This document shows positions 10,064 to 20,233 of a DNA stretch of 32,038 nucleotides, in pieces. The position numbers were made by a program, and so were the translations under genes. Numbering within the stretch: the stretch's first letter is position 1; each line of letters begins with the position of its first letter. The stretch spans positions 1-32,038 of the forward strand of contig QXZR01000080.1 of assembly GCA_009886265.1 (NCBI GenBank), given 5' to 3'. The stretch is from Flavobacteriaceae bacterium (lineage in GTDB: Bacteria; Bacteroidota; Bacteroidia; Flavobacteriales; Flavobacteriaceae). The notes under the pieces are model-generated. The model saw nothing but the letters and a program-made list of their open reading frames with translations. It searched no databases and was not told the origin of the DNA.

Positions 10064-10810
10064 TTAGGTTAACATACCGCCATCTACGTGCAATACCTGT
10101 CCTGTTATGTATGCAGATAAATCAGCGGCTAAAAAAAGGCAAGCGTTGGCTACATCTTCTGTGGAGCCGCCGCGTTTTAGTGGAATGCCCGCCCGCCATT
10201 GGGCTACGACATCTTCGGGGAGTTTATCGGTCATTTCTGTTTCGATAAATCCGGGTGCGATCACATTTGATCTTATATTTCTTGAGCCCAATTCAAGTGC
10301 TATTGATTTTGAAAAACCAATAATACCTGCTTTGGATGCGGCGTAATTTGACTGGCCCGCATTTCCTTTAACGCCAACAACAGAACTCATATGAATTAGG
10401 CTTCCGTGTCGTTGCTTGAGCATGGTGCGTTGCACCGCCTTGGTCATGTTAAAAACAGATTTTAAGTTGACTTCTATGACCTTATCAAAATCTTCTTCAG
10501 AAATACGCATCAACAGATTGTCTTTGGTAATGCCTGCATTATTGATGAGTACATCAATAGAATCAAATATTTCCAAAACGTCAGCGACAAGTTGCTGTGC
10601 AGCATCAAAGTCAGCAGCGTTTGATTTAAAAGCCTTGGCGGTTATACCAAATGTGCATAGTTCTGCCTCCAATTCCTCGGCTGGGCCTTCGGAGGAGCTG
10701 TATGTAAAAGCTACATTGGCACCTTGCTTGGCAAATGCTATGGCTATGCCGCGGCCTATGCCCCTACTAGCGCCTGTAATGATGATATTTTTTCCTTTTA
10801 CTAAATCCAT
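10064..10810 (-). CDS. fabG: 3-oxoacyl-[acyl-carrier-protein] reductase
   Basis: SDR motifs TGASRGIGRGIA, NNAGITKDNLLMRI, YAASKAGIIGFSKSIA. Confidence 0.95.
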   Translation of the reverse strand: MDLVKGKNIIITGASRGIGRGIAIAFAKQGANVAFTYSSSEGPAEELEAELCTFGITAKAFKSNAADFDAAQQLVADVLEIFDSIDVLINNAGITKDNLLMRISEEDFDKVIEVNLKSVFNMTKAVQRTMLKQRHGSLIHMSSVVGVKGNAGQSNYAASKAGIIGFSKSIALELGSRNIRSNVIAPGFIETEMTDKLPEDVVAQWRAGIPLKRGGSTEDVANACLFLAADLSAYITGQVLHVDGGMLT

Positions 10811-10814
10811 GATA

Positions 10815-11687
10815 TTATGCTAAAACTTGTGCTACGGTCTTTCCAATGGCTGCTGGTGAATCTACAACGTGTATGCCACACGATTTCATGATGGCTTTTT
10901 TGGCTTCAGCGGTGTCTTCTGCACCACCTACTATTGCCCCTGCATGTCCCATGGTACGGCCTTTAGGTGCTGTTTCCCCAGCAATAAAACCTACTACGGG
11001 TTTTGGATTGCCTTGAGATTTTATCCAATTAGCAGCGTCTGCTTCTAATTGTCCGCCTATTTCGCCTATCATGACAATACATTCGGTTTCATCGTCTTCC
11101 ATAAGCAGTTGTACTGCATCTTTGGTTGTTGTTCCTATGATGGGATCCCCGCCAATCCCAATTGCGGTTGTTATACCATATCCTTCTTTCACTACTTGAT
11201 CAGCAGCTTCATAGGTGAGCGTTCCTGATTTGGACACGATACCTACGTTTCCTTTTTTAAAGACAAAGCCGGGCATAATACCCACTTTGGCTTCATCTGG
11301 AGAAATAACACCTGGGCAGTTTGGACCTACCACACGGCAGTCTTTACCGTTAACATATTCCATGGCTTTTGCCATGTCGTTCACGGGAATTCCTTCTGTA
11401 ATGGTAATGATAACCTTTATTCCAGCTTCAGCGGCTTCCATAATGGCATCAGCAGCAAAGGCTGGTGGTACAAAAATGATGGAAGTGTCTGCGTTGACTT
11501 CTTTAACAGCTTCTGCAACGGTATTAAAAACAGGTTTACCTAAATGCGTTTGTCCGCCTTTTCCGGGGGTTACACCTCCAACGACATTGGTGCCATAAGC
11601 AATCATTTGGCTAGCATGAAAAGTGCCTTCACTTCCTGTAAAGCCTTGTACGATAATGTTTGAATCTTTGGTTACTAATACGCTCAT
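10815..11687 (-). CDS. sucD: Succinate-CoA ligase alpha subunit
   Basis: VQGFTGSEGTFHASQMIAYGTNVVGGVTPGKGG; GPNCPGVI; MGHAGAIV. Confidence 0.97.
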   Translation of the reverse strand: MSVLVTKDSNIIVQGFTGSEGTFHASQMIAYGTNVVGGVTPGKGGQTHLGKPVFNTVAEAVKEVNADTSIIFVPPAFAADAIMEAAEAGIKVIITITEGIPVNDMAKAMEYVNGKDCRVVGPNCPGVISPDEAKVGIMPGFVFKKGNVGIVSKSGTLTYEAADQVVKEGYGITTAIGIGGDPIIGTTTKDAVQLLMEDDETECIVMIGEIGGQLEADAANWIKSQGNPKPVVGFIAGETAPKGRTMGHAGAIVGGAEDTAEAKKAIMKSCGIHVVDSPAAIGKTVAQVLA

Positions 11688-11688
11688 A

Positions 11689-12255
11689 TTATTCTTTTAC
11701 GCGTTCGATGTAGCTGCCTTTTTCGGTATCTACTTTTATTTTATCTCCTTCGTTAATAAACAGAGGAACATTGATTTTTGCACCTGTTTCGGCAGTTGCG
11801 GGTTTTGTGGCGTTTGTAGCCGTATTGCCCTTCACACCAGGTTCGGTATGCGTAATTTCTAGAATTACACTAGCAGGCATATCAACACAAAGCGGACTGT
11901 CATTTTCGGTATTTGTCATCACCGTGACTATCTCCCCTTCTTTCATCAATTTTGGATGATCAAGGATGCTTTCTTGCAGTTCAATTTGATTGTAGTCTTC
12001 TGTGTTCATAAAATGGTACACATCGCCAACTGCGTATAAAAACTGATACTTACGTGTTTCCACACGTACATCTTCAATTTTATGTCCAGCAGAAAAAGTA
12101 TTGTCAATCACCTTACCTGAGGTTACACTTTTGAGCTTGGTGCGTACAAACGCGGGGCCTTTCCCAGGTTTGACGTGTAAAAACTCTATTACTTTATAAA
12201 TGTCATTGTTATAATGAATACAAAGACCTTTTCGAATATCTGAAGTTGATGCCAT
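11689..12255 (-). CDS. efp: Translation elongation factor P
   Basis: MASTSDIRKGLCIHYNNDIYKVIEFLHVKPGKGPAFVRTKLKSV. Confidence 0.97.
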   Translation of the reverse strand: MASTSDIRKGLCIHYNNDIYKVIEFLHVKPGKGPAFVRTKLKSVTSGKVIDNTFSAGHKIEDVRVETRKYQFLYAVGDVYHFMNTEDYNQIELQESILDHPKLMKEGEIVTVMTNTENDSPLCVDMPASVILEITHTEPGVKGNTATNATKPATAETGAKINVPLFINEGDKIKVDTEKGSYIERVKE

Positions 12256-12258
12256 AAA

Positions 12259-13041
12259 TTAGTTTTGAATATATCCTTTCATAATACCGCGTTGTGATTG
12301 TCTGATGAACTGAAGGATATCATCTCTTTCTGTAGATGCTTCCATTTCGGCCTCAATAATCTGTGTTGCCTGAGTATTATTAAAGTTCTTTTGGTAGAGG
12401 ATGCGATAAATGCTCTGAATTTCTTTGATTTTATCTGAATCAAAGCCCCTACGTCTTAAACCAACAGAATTAACACCCGCATAGGAAAGCGGCTCACGAG
12501 CTGCTTTTACAAATGGTGGGATATCCTTACGGACCAATGAACCACCTGCAACAAAAGCGTGATCGCCAATGGAACAAAACTGGTGTACGGCCGTCATTCC
12601 AGCCAGAATAACGTGACTGCCTACAGAAATATGCCCTGCAAGCGTGCTATTGTTTGAGAAAATACAATGGTCACCAACAATACAATCGTGAGCAATGTGA
12701 GAATAAGCCATAATGAGGCAGTGCTTCCCAATTTTAGTCTTTGCTCTTGAAGTAGTACCACGGTTAATGGTAACACATTCCCTAATGGTAGTGTTGTCAC
12801 CTATTTCAGCGGTTGTTTTTTCTCCGTTAAACTTAAGGTCTTGAGGAACAGCACTGATTACAGCGCCAGAAAAAATATTGCAGTTTTTCCCTATTCGTGC
12901 ACCTTCCATGATGGTTACGTTTGGACCTATCCAGGTTCCCTCGCCTATCACCACGTTTTTATCAATTGTGGTAAATGGCTCTATCACGACATTCTTTGCA
13001 ATTTTCGCATCTGAATGTACGTATGCTAATGGTTGATTCAT
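12259..13041 (-). CDS. lpxA: UDP-N-acetylglucosamine acyltransferase
   Basis: Left-handed beta-helix hexapeptides, HDCIVGDHCIFSNNSTLAGH, GGSLVRKDIPPFV. Confidence 0.96.
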   Translation of the reverse strand: MNQPLAYVHSDAKIAKNVVIEPFTTIDKNVVIGEGTWIGPNVTIMEGARIGKNCNIFSGAVISAVPQDLKFNGEKTTAEIGDNTTIRECVTINRGTTSRAKTKIGKHCLIMAYSHIAHDCIVGDHCIFSNNSTLAGHISVGSHVILAGMTAVHQFCSIGDHAFVAGGSLVRKDIPPFVKAAREPLSYAGVNSVGLRRRGFDSDKIKEIQSIYRILYQKNFNNTQATQIIEAEMEASTERDDILQFIRQSQRGIMKGYIQN

Positions 13042-14438
13042 ACTTTGACTTGATCTTTTCGTACAATTTGAGCCATCATTTCAGCCTCTGTTGTAACCCT
13101 GCCTCTTGAATACGCTACGGCTTGCATATGGCAAATACCCCTGCGTATGGGCGATAATAATTCCATTTTGAAAATGAGTGTATCTCCAGGAACAACGGGG
13201 TTCTTGAATTTGGCATTTTCAATTTTCATAAAAAATGTGAGGTAGTTTTCTGGATCTGGAACGGTATTCAATACCAATACACCACCTGCTTGTGCCATGG
13301 CCTCTATCTGAAGTACGCCGGGCATAACAGGCTGTCCAGGAAAGTGTCCTGCAAAGTAGGGTTCGTTCATCGTGATGCTCTTCATACCTACGATATGTGT
13401 GTCACTCAATTCCAAAATCTTGTCTACCAATAAGAATGGAGGGCGGTGTGGTAATACTTTCATAATGGCATTTACGTCCATTACTGGTTCAGCGTTCAAA
13501 TCAAACTCAGGTACGCGATTGCGTCTTTCTTGTTTGATGATTTTAGCGAGTTTTTTGGCAAAGCTAGTATTGGTACCGTGTCCTGGTTTGTTTGCAATTA
13601 CCTTTCCCTTAATACGGCAGCCCACTAGCGCCAAATCACCAATTACGTCTAGCAATTTGTGACGAGCAGCTTCGTTGGGATATTTTAATGTCAAATTATC
13701 TAAAATACCATTGGGTTTAACCGAAATACTATCTCTGTTAAAAGCCTTGCAGAGTTTGCTCATGGTAGCTTCAGAAAGCTCTTTGTCTACATATACAATG
13801 GCGTTATTGAGATCGCCACCTTTGATAAGCCCGTGTTCAAGAAGGGATTCTATTTCGTGCAAAAAGCTAAAGGTACGTGCGTTGGCAAATTGATCCTCGA
13901 AATCACTGAGGTTTTTTAGGTTTGCGTTTTGTGTTCCAAGAACTTTGGTGCCAAAGTCGACCATGGTGGTAACTTGATAATTATCCGCTGGAATAACGGT
14001 TATTTCACTACCCGTTTCTTCATCAGCAAAAGTGATGTTTTCACGAACCACATATTCATACCTTTCAGCATCTTGTTCTTCAATACCTGCCTTCAGCAAA
14101 GCTTCAACAAAATGAATAGAAGAACCATCCATAATGGGAGGTTCAGATGCATTTAGCTCTATTAAAACATTGTCTATTTCCAGTCCAACAAGTGCAGCTA
14201 GAACATGCTCTGATGTTTGTATGCTGACACCGTTCTTTTCTAGATTTGTACCTCTAGTTGTATTTACCACCAAGTTGGCATCTGCCTTAATGATGGGGTT
14301 TCCTTCTAAATCAACACGAGAAAAGGCATAGCCATGATTAACTGGTGCTGGTTTGAATGAAAGTTTAACTTTTTTTCCTGTGTGAATACCAACGCCGCTT
14401 AACGAAACAGCCTTGGAGATTGTTGTTTGCTTAGTCAT
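13038..14438 (-). CDS. lpxC-fabZ: Bifunctional UDP-3-O-acyl-GlcNAc deacetylase / 3-hydroxyacyl-ACP dehydratase
   Basis: N-terminal LpxC ([32 protein letters not shown]) fused to FabZ ([32 protein letters not shown]). Confidence 0.97.
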   Translation of the reverse strand: MTKQTTISKAVSLSGVGIHTGKKVKLSFKPAPVNHGYAFSRVDLEGNPIIKADANLVVNTTRGTNLEKNGVSIQTSEHVLAALVGLEIDNVLIELNASEPPIMDGSSIHFVEALLKAGIEEQDAERYEYVVRENITFADEETGSEITVIPADNYQVTTMVDFGTKVLGTQNANLKNLSDFEDQFANARTFSFLHEIESLLEHGLIKGGDLNNAIVYVDKELSEATMSKLCKAFNRDSISVKPNGILDNLTLKYPNEAARHKLLDVIGDLALVGCRIKGKVIANKPGHGTNTSFAKKLAKIIKQERRNRVPEFDLNAEPVMDVNAIMKVLPHRPPFLLVDKILELSDTHIVGMKSITMNEPYFAGHFPGQPVMPGVLQIEAMAQAGGVLVLNTVPDPENYLTFFMKIENAKFKNPVVPGDTLIFKMELLSPIRRGICHMQAVAYSRGRVTTEAEMMAQIVRKDQVKV

Positions 14439-15459
14439 GGTTAAGCTTCTTTTTTAGGGATTGCAAATCTGTAATGTGCGTATGTAAATTTCTAAAATGA
14501 ACATACGATTTGTTGAATGCTTTATAGTCAAAGGCTGGATACCCCATGATTTTTGAGTCGTCTTTAATGTTTTTCAAAATACCAGATTTGGCTTGAATGC
14601 CAACACGGTTTCCAATGGTCAAATGTCCACTAATACCAACCTGTCCACCAATTTGGCAGTGTGTACCAACCTTGGTAGATCCTGCTATTCCTGATTGTGC
14701 TGCAATAACAGTATGCGCGCCAATTTCTACATTATGTCCAATTTGGATAAGGTTGTCAAGCTTGACCCCTTCTCCAATGCGCGTTGACCCAAGTGTAGCA
14801 CGGTCAATTGTAGTGTTTGCCCCTACGTCGACGTGGTCGCCAAGAACTACATTACCCGTCTGTGGGACCTTATCGTAAGAACCGCTATCATTGGGTGCCC
14901 ATCCAAAACCATCAGCTCCAATAACGGCGTTATTTTGAATAACACAATCATTTCCGATAATGGTGTCGTCAAGAATCCGAGCACCAACATGAATGATGGT
15001 GTTATCTCCTATGCTGACGTTTTCGCCAATAAATACTTGCGGCTGAATCACACAATTTTTACCAATAGTCGTATGTGCACCAATGTGGGCATAATCTCCA
15101 ATAGATATACCATCTGAACAGGAAGCATCATCTGAAACAAATGCCTTGTCAGAAACGCTGGGCGTAGGCATATGCTTGATATCGTTATAATGATTTAACA
15201 ACTTAGAAAAGGCATCATAAGGGTCGGTAACACGTATAAGGGTTGTTTTGTAATCTTTTTCAGCCACAAAGTCATCGCTGACCAAAGTAATGGTAGCAGC
15301 TGTACTGTATAAAAAAGGGGTATATTTAGGATTCGCTAGAAAAGACAAACTCCCTTTTGTTCCTTCTTCAATTTTAGACAGTTTAGAAACCTCTGCTTTA
15401 GGGTCACCATCAACAGTGCCAGAAACCAGTTCCGCTATTTGTGTGGCATTAAATTTCAT
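14431..15459 (-). CDS. lpxD: UDP-3-O-(3-hydroxymyristoyl)glucosamine N-acyltransferase (start corrected to ATG 15459)
   Basis: [20 protein letters not shown] start typical of LpxD; hexapeptide repeats; ADGFGWAP motif. Upstream 36 aa of the ORF overlap the HD gene. Confidence 0.95.
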   Translation of the reverse strand: MKFNATQIAELVSGTVDGDPKAEVSKLSKIEEGTKGSLSFLANPKYTPFLYSTAATITLVSDDFVAEKDYKTTLIRVTDPYDAFSKLLNHYNDIKHMPTPSVSDKAFVSDDASCSDGISIGDYAHIGAHTTIGKNCVIQPQVFIGENVSIGDNTIIHVGARILDDTIIGNDCVIQNNAVIGADGFGWAPNDSGSYDKVPQTGNVVLGDHVDVGANTTIDRATLGSTRIGEGVKLDNLIQIGHNVEIGAHTVIAAQSGIAGSTKVGTHCQIGGQVGISGHLTIGNRVGIQAKSGILKNIKDDSKIMGYPAFDYKAFNKSYVHFRNLHTHITDLQSLKKKLNHD

Positions 15460-15464
15460 AGGTG

Positions 15465-15472
15465 CAAAATTA
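15465..15472 (-). promoter_or_regulatory. TAnnTTTG box (TAATTTTG) 5 nt upstream of lpxD ATG
   Basis: Exact match to the Bacteroidota -7 consensus; overlaps the HD gene stop codon; no clear -33 box. Confidence 0.4.
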
Positions 15473-16687
15473 CGAAAAATATCCGTCTTGTTTTGGGAAT
15501 GCCAAGAAGTACTTATAATCCTTTCTCGTGAGTATGGGGAAATGCGCATTTTCAGATGACGCATCAAATAAAGTTAGTGCTCCATCGAGAGAACACAATT
15601 TGATGGGTTGTTCGTCTAAATTATAGCCCTGCGTGCTTAGGCTCCCAGAAAAAACAAAGTAGTCAATGGCCGTTGCCGACAAACCTAGTTTTTCCATAAA
15701 AAATTGTTGTTTGTCTGCCAGCTTAGTTTTATCAATGGGTTGGTTGTCAATTTGAATTTTAAGTAAATCACGGTTTAAAATCATATTTGCAAGTGCGACT
15801 AAAATGGCATCGTCACAGCTACTAGCAGCCTTAAGCGTAACCCAAATATCGTTGTCGTCTAATTGTGTGAAATGATTGATTTTATCTTCCAATTCTGCTG
15901 TCTTATTGTTAGTAAGACCTGCCAAGGCAACTGTGCCCAAAGAACTCTTAGTTGCCTTGTCCAACTGGTCAAAACGTTTAAAAAAGCGAATCAACAACTC
16001 TTCTGCAACAAAGCTTGTTTTGTGTAAATAAACCGACCAATACATCATGCGTCGGGCGAGTAAAAACTTTTCAATGGAGTGAATGGCCTTGGTAAAAAAG
16101 ACTAGCATATCCTCCTTAACCGTCATCATGGTAATCAAGCGCTCAGAGTTGATATTACCTTCTGTAACCCCAGAATAAAAACTGTCTCGCTTTAAATAGT
16201 CCAATCTGTCCAAGTCAATATGTGAGGAAATAAGTTGGTTAAAAAAACCACGTGCGTATGTATTGGTAAACATTTGAATGGTTAAATCAAGCTTACCTCC
16301 AAATTCACGATTCATGTCATGCATCAGTGCCAAAGACATTTTTTCATGTGCTGTGTCAGGTAAGAAGGTATGCTCAAGGGCATGTGAAAACGGACCGTGG
16401 CCAAGGTCGTGTAGAAGCAGCGCTGCGTAAAGCGCCTCGGCTTCGCTGTCATTTATCTGAACGCCTTGCTTACGAAGGCTTGCAACTGCTTTGGTGGCCA
16501 AATGCATGGCGCCCAAAGCGTGTTGAAAACGGGTGTGCTCTGTTGAGGGGAATACCAAAAATGATAAGCCCATCTGTTTTATCCTGCGCAAGCGTTGCAC
16601 ATATGGATGATTGATAAGTTTGCCAATAAACGGAGTTGGGATTGTAATAAAACCGTAAATTGGGTCGTTGTATTGAGTGAGTTTCAC
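15470..16687 (-). CDS. HD-domain phosphohydrolase (start likely GTG 16687)
   Basis: HD motifs [30 protein letters not shown]; upstream N-terminal 30 aa of the ORF overlap divergent porX and look non-coding. Confidence 0.88.
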   Translation of the reverse strand: MKLTQYNDPIYGFITIPTPFIGKLINHPYVQRLRRIKQMGLSFLVFPSTEHTRFQHALGAMHLATKAVASLRKQGVQINDSEAEALYAALLLHDLGHGPFSHALEHTFLPDTAHEKMSLALMHDMNREFGGKLDLTIQMFTNTYARGFFNQLISSHIDLDRLDYLKRDSFYSGVTEGNINSERLITMMTVKEDMLVFFTKAIHSIEKFLLARRMMYWSVYLHKTSFVAEELLIRFFKRFDQLDKATKSSLGTVALAGLTNNKTAELEDKINHFTQLDDNDIWVTLKAASSCDDAILVALANMILNRDLLKIQIDNQPIDKTKLADKQQFFMEKLGLSATAIDYFVFSGSLSTQGYNLDEQPIKLCSLDGALTLFDASSENAHFPILTRKDYKYFLAFPKQDGYFS

Positions 16688-16705
16688 TTTAGAAAAAATT
16701 ACGTA

Positions 16706-16713
16706 CAAAGATA
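16706..16713 (-). promoter_or_regulatory. TAnnTTTG box (TATCTTTG) upstream of the HD gene
   Basis: Exact match on minus strand in the short divergent HD/porX gap. Confidence 0.35.
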
Positions 16714-16718
16714 CATAT

Positions 16719-18266
16719 ATGCAGCCGATTGAACTTTTGTGGATTGACGATGAGATAGATTTGTTAGAAGCCCACATTCTTTTCCTTAGCCAAAAGGGCT
16801 ATAATATTACAAAAGCACACAGTGGTCAAGACGCCATAGCTCTCTTAAAAGACACAAATTTTAACATCGTTTTATTGGACGAAAACATGCCTGGCATGTC
16901 TGGCATTGAGGTGTTGAGTGAAATTAAGCAAGATCAACCTAGGCTACCTGTCATCATGATTACCAAAAGTGAAGAAGAGAACATCATGGAGGAAGCTATT
17001 GGTGCTAAAATAGCCGACTACCTTATTAAGCCTGTAAATCCAAATCAAATTTTACTTTCACTGAAAAAGAATTTGGACGCCAGTAAACTAGTGACCGAAA
17101 AAACAATTACCACTTATCAGCAATCGTTTAGGCAATTAAGCACAGATCTAATGCAAGCGGAATCGCTTAACAGTTGGAGTGATGTGTATCAAAAAATCTT
17201 GTATTGGGAAATGGAAATCGACAGTATTGATTCACCAGAACTCAAAGAAATATTTACCTATCAAAAAACAGAAGCTAACATTGCTTTCTCACGCTTTGTT
17301 GAGAAGCATTATGCCGATTTGCTGTTTGATGACAATGAAGAAAAGCTTTTTTCAAATCAAGTATTTAAAAAACTGGTTGCACCCAAGCTAAAGAACACGC
17401 CTACGCTATTGCTTATGATTGATAACCTGCGATACGATCAGTTTATTTCCATATCCCCCATTATTGCGCCATACTACAAAACAGAAATGGAAACCTCATA
17501 TTTCAGCATACTCCCTACCGCTACTCAGTATGCACGCAATGCTTTTTTTGCTGGACTATTGCCTGCTGAAATGGAAACAAAATATCCACAATGGTGGAAA
17601 AATGACATCGATGAAGGGGGTAAAAACATGCATGAGCACGAATTTTTGGGTGCTCAATTGGATCGTTTAGGGGTAAATATTAAACACGCCTACACCAAAA
17701 TAAACAAACCCCATGAAGCCCGTAAGTTTTTAGATACGCTTAAGGCAGATCCCGCAGATGGTCTTCAAGTAGTTGTTTATAATTTTGTTGACATGATTTC
17801 ACACGCCAAAACGGAGATGGATGTAATTAAAGAACTGGCAAATTCCGATAAGGCGTATCGTTCGCTTACTAAGAGCTGGTTTCAAAACAGCCTGTTGCTA
17901 GACATCATTAAAACAGCACAGCAAAAAGGCTATCAACTTATTATTACCACAGATCACGGCACCATAAATGTGGAGCAGCCTGCTAAAATTATTGGCGATC
18001 GTGAATCCAGTACAAATATTCGCTATAAAACAGGACGACGTCTTAAAACAGATGATAAGCATGTAATGATGGTTTCTGACCCCAAAAGTTTTGGCCTGCC
18101 TTCCATCAACATGAGTAGTTCTTTTGCGTTTGCCAAAGAACACTACTACCTGATTTATCCTACTCGCTACCATCACTTTGTAAAACATTTTCGCAACACC
18201 TACCAACACGGCGGAATTTCTCTTGAAGAGATGTGCATTCCTTTTGCGGTGTTTTCTCCCAAGTAG
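16719..18266 (+). CDS. porX: PorX-like two-domain protein: response-regulator receiver plus PglZ/alkaline phosphatase-superfamily domain
   Basis: MQPIELLWIDDEIDLLEAHILFL...LLDENMPGMSGIEVL...MITKSEEE...IKPVNP, then PglZ-like region (LLMIDNLRYDQF, ITTDHGTINVEQP). Confidence 0.92.
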   Translation: MQPIELLWIDDEIDLLEAHILFLSQKGYNITKAHSGQDAIALLKDTNFNIVLLDENMPGMSGIEVLSEIKQDQPRLPVIMITKSEEENIMEEAIGAKIADYLIKPVNPNQILLSLKKNLDASKLVTEKTITTYQQSFRQLSTDLMQAESLNSWSDVYQKILYWEMEIDSIDSPELKEIFTYQKTEANIAFSRFVEKHYADLLFDDNEEKLFSNQVFKKLVAPKLKNTPTLLLMIDNLRYDQFISISPIIAPYYKTEMETSYFSILPTATQYARNAFFAGLLPAEMETKYPQWWKNDIDEGGKNMHEHEFLGAQLDRLGVNIKHAYTKINKPHEARKFLDTLKADPADGLQVVVYNFVDMISHAKTEMDVIKELANSDKAYRSLTKSWFQNSLLLDIIKTAQQKGYQLIITTDHGTINVEQPAKIIGDRESSTNIRYKTGRRLKTDDKHVMMVSDPKSFGLPSINMSSSFAFAKEHYYLIYPTRYHHFVKHFRNTYQHGGISLEEMCIPFAVFSPK

Positions 18267-18268
18267 TT

Positions 18269-18276
18269 TACTTTTG
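18269..18276 (+). promoter_or_regulatory. TAnnTTTG box (TACTTTTG) 4 nt upstream of tsaE ATG
   Basis: Exact consensus; TTTG at 18243-18246 is a possible -33 element (22-nt spacing). Confidence 0.45.
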
Positions 18277-18280
18277 CTTT

Positions 18281-18685
18281 ATGGTAAAAGATTATAATTT
18301 AAATCAAATAGATGCAATCGCTGAATCGCTTGTTGCTGCATTTGAGTATAAAATTATTTTACTCAAAGGAGATTTGGGTGCAGGCAAAACAACGCTCGTA
18401 AAGGCAATAGTCAAACAATTGGGAAGCAATGAAGAAGTTTCAAGCCCTACTTTCGGAATAGTAAACGAGCTCAACATAGCAAATGCTAAAGCCTTCCATT
18501 TGGATTTATATCGCATTGAAAATTCAGAGGAATTGCAACAATTCGGATTTGAAGAATACCTGCACAGCGGAGATTACTGCTTTATCGAATGGCCAGAAAT
18601 AGCCACGACACTCATAACACAGCCGCATCACACCATAACATTGAATAATTTAAACGACAGTACTAGAAAAATTTCATTCATATGA
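18281..18685 (+). CDS. tsaE: tRNA threonylcarbamoyladenosine biosynthesis ATPase (start at ATG 18281)
   Basis: Walker A LKGDLGAGKTTLVKAI, SSPTFGIVNEL, CFIEWPEIA. Confidence 0.95.
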   Translation: MVKDYNLNQIDAIAESLVAAFEYKIILLKGDLGAGKTTLVKAIVKQLGSNEEVSSPTFGIVNELNIANAKAFHLDLYRIENSEELQQFGFEEYLHSGDYCFIEWPEIATTLITQPHHTITLNNLNDSTRKISFI

Positions 18686-19005
18686 GCTTTATAAAGAGAT
18701 TGGGTTATTATTTGGGCGGCTTTTCAGTTGGACTCATATTTTTGTTTTTCTTTTTTAATGGAAAAAGAACACAGTGTAACTACAGTCCATCAGCACGGGT
18801 TAAAAGTGATATTCAAAAGAAGGAATGGGTGTTTGAAAACGACTTCTACCTCATCCAAGACACCTTGCAATGGTTTGCTCGAACAACCGTGGATTTTAGC
18901 GAGAGTAACATTGGCAAAGATTCTTGCAATGTTTATATCATGGAAATTGATGACAAGGTATTTTCAATCAAAAAATGTACAGATACGGCCTACTTTAGCC
19001 GTTGA
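18682..19005 (+). CDS. Small membrane-anchored hypothetical protein (possibly DUF4258-type)
   Basis: N-terminal TM helix (LGGFSVGLIFLFFFF) and conserved-looking Cys; 4-nt overlap with tsaE. Family name from memory only. Confidence 0.6.
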   Translation: MSFIKRLGYYLGGFSVGLIFLFFFFNGKRTQCNYSPSARVKSDIQKKEWVFENDFYLIQDTLQWFARTTVDFSESNIGKDSCNVYIMEIDDKVFSIKKCTDTAYFSR

Positions 19006-20155
19006 TTTTTCTGCGCTGCAGTTCTTTTTTTAACATCATACATTCTTGTAGTGTCTGCGATTTCATAGCGCTGTTCTCTAGAGCGCGTCTAATCAAATAT
19101 GGTACGGCCTGCTCCAAAGGTCCAAAGGGCACATATTTAAAGACATTGGCGCCTTGTTCTGCAAGAGAAAAGGAAATATAATCTCGCATGCCATACAGTT
19201 GACTAAACCATAGATTGGCATTCCCTAATGGAATATTGTTTTTAAAACAGTAGTCAACCACCCAATTGATATCCGATTGGTTGTGTGTAGCCACGATGCA
19301 GAAATGCCTGTTTAAGACTTGCATGGCGTTTTGCAAGGCATCTCTGTATTGAACATCCGTTGCATCTTTGGTTTCGCAGACGGGGGCACTTATTTTTAAT
19401 GCTGCAGCCCTGCTGCGTTCTTTTTCCATATAAGCACCTCTGACGAGTTTTACACCCAACACATATCCCTTTTCATCAGCATCTTTCAAAAGGCGTTTAA
19501 AAACGAGGTTTCTGTCTTTTAAATACAATTGAATGGTTAAGGCAACAACAATTTTATCGCAGTTATATTTCACAAGCAAAGGCAATACCAATAGGTCCAC
19601 GCCATCTTGTATCCAGCTTTCTTCCGCATCAATCATCAATACAACAGCTGCTTGAGCTGCTGCAGCTGCCAATTGCTCAAAACGCTGTTGCATGGCAGTC
19701 CAAATAAGCTGTTCACTTGTTGTAAGCTTATGCCCCGCCCCCATTTTTTGGTATAATTTAAAGAAGCCTATGGCACTGGGCTTGACTACTGCAAACGGGT
19801 ATGCACTATTATTTTTAGCCGCTTCTATGGTTTCTAAGACAACTGCGGCATTGTGGTCGTAATCGATTGCTGATGTTGCGTGTTCGTTGGCGTAGTCCAA
19901 TACGCTGTAGACCTTGTATTGCGCAAGTTTTTCTGTCATGGATGCACAAGAAGTAACATCTTGTCCTGCACAAAACTGCTCATAACCTGTAAAACCAATA
20001 AGGTGTTTCATAGGGAAGCGAATGCTTTGTAAAAAGCGCCATACGTATAGAGAAGTGCGCACAACAAAACGCCTCGAAAGTAAACGGAACAAAAAGAGCG
20101 AAGCCCTTAACTCTCGGGTAGATTTGTGCGGATATTGAGGTAATATATGGTGCAA
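18995..20155 (-). CDS. Proline dehydrogenase
   Basis: YSVLDYANEH, LMIDAEESWIQDGVD, GVKLVRGAYMEKER, VATHNQSDI; TTG start in ORF track, exact start uncertain. Confidence 0.92.
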   Translation of the reverse strand: MHHILPQYPHKSTRELRASLFLFRLLSRRFVVRTSLYVWRFLQSIRFPMKHLIGFTGYEQFCAGQDVTSCASMTEKLAQYKVYSVLDYANEHATSAIDYDHNAAVVLETIEAAKNNSAYPFAVVKPSAIGFFKLYQKMGAGHKLTTSEQLIWTAMQQRFEQLAAAAAQAAVVLMIDAEESWIQDGVDLLVLPLLVKYNCDKIVVALTIQLYLKDRNLVFKRLLKDADEKGYVLGVKLVRGAYMEKERSRAAALKISAPVCETKDATDVQYRDALQNAMQVLNRHFCIVATHNQSDINWVVDYCFKNNIPLGNANLWFSQLYGMRDYISFSLAEQGANVFKYVPFGPLEQAVPYLIRRALENSAMKSQTLQECMMLKKELQRRKING

Positions 20156-20233
20156 ATAATGATTATTTAAAACATCAAGTACTTCTCAAAATTAGGAAAA
20201 TAAACCAAAAAGGCAGTACTTTCGCCAACTGAT

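Noticed and set aside
10416-10823. 135-aa + strand ORF opposite fabG
   Set aside because: Ser-rich antisense translation expected from complement of coding DNA.
15460-15567. N-terminal extension of the lpxD ORF
   Set aside because: Overlaps the HD gene 3' end; family start is [12 protein letters not shown].
16688-16777. N-terminal extension of the HD-domain ORF
   Set aside because: Would overlap the porX N-terminus on the opposite strand; sequence is not HD-family like.
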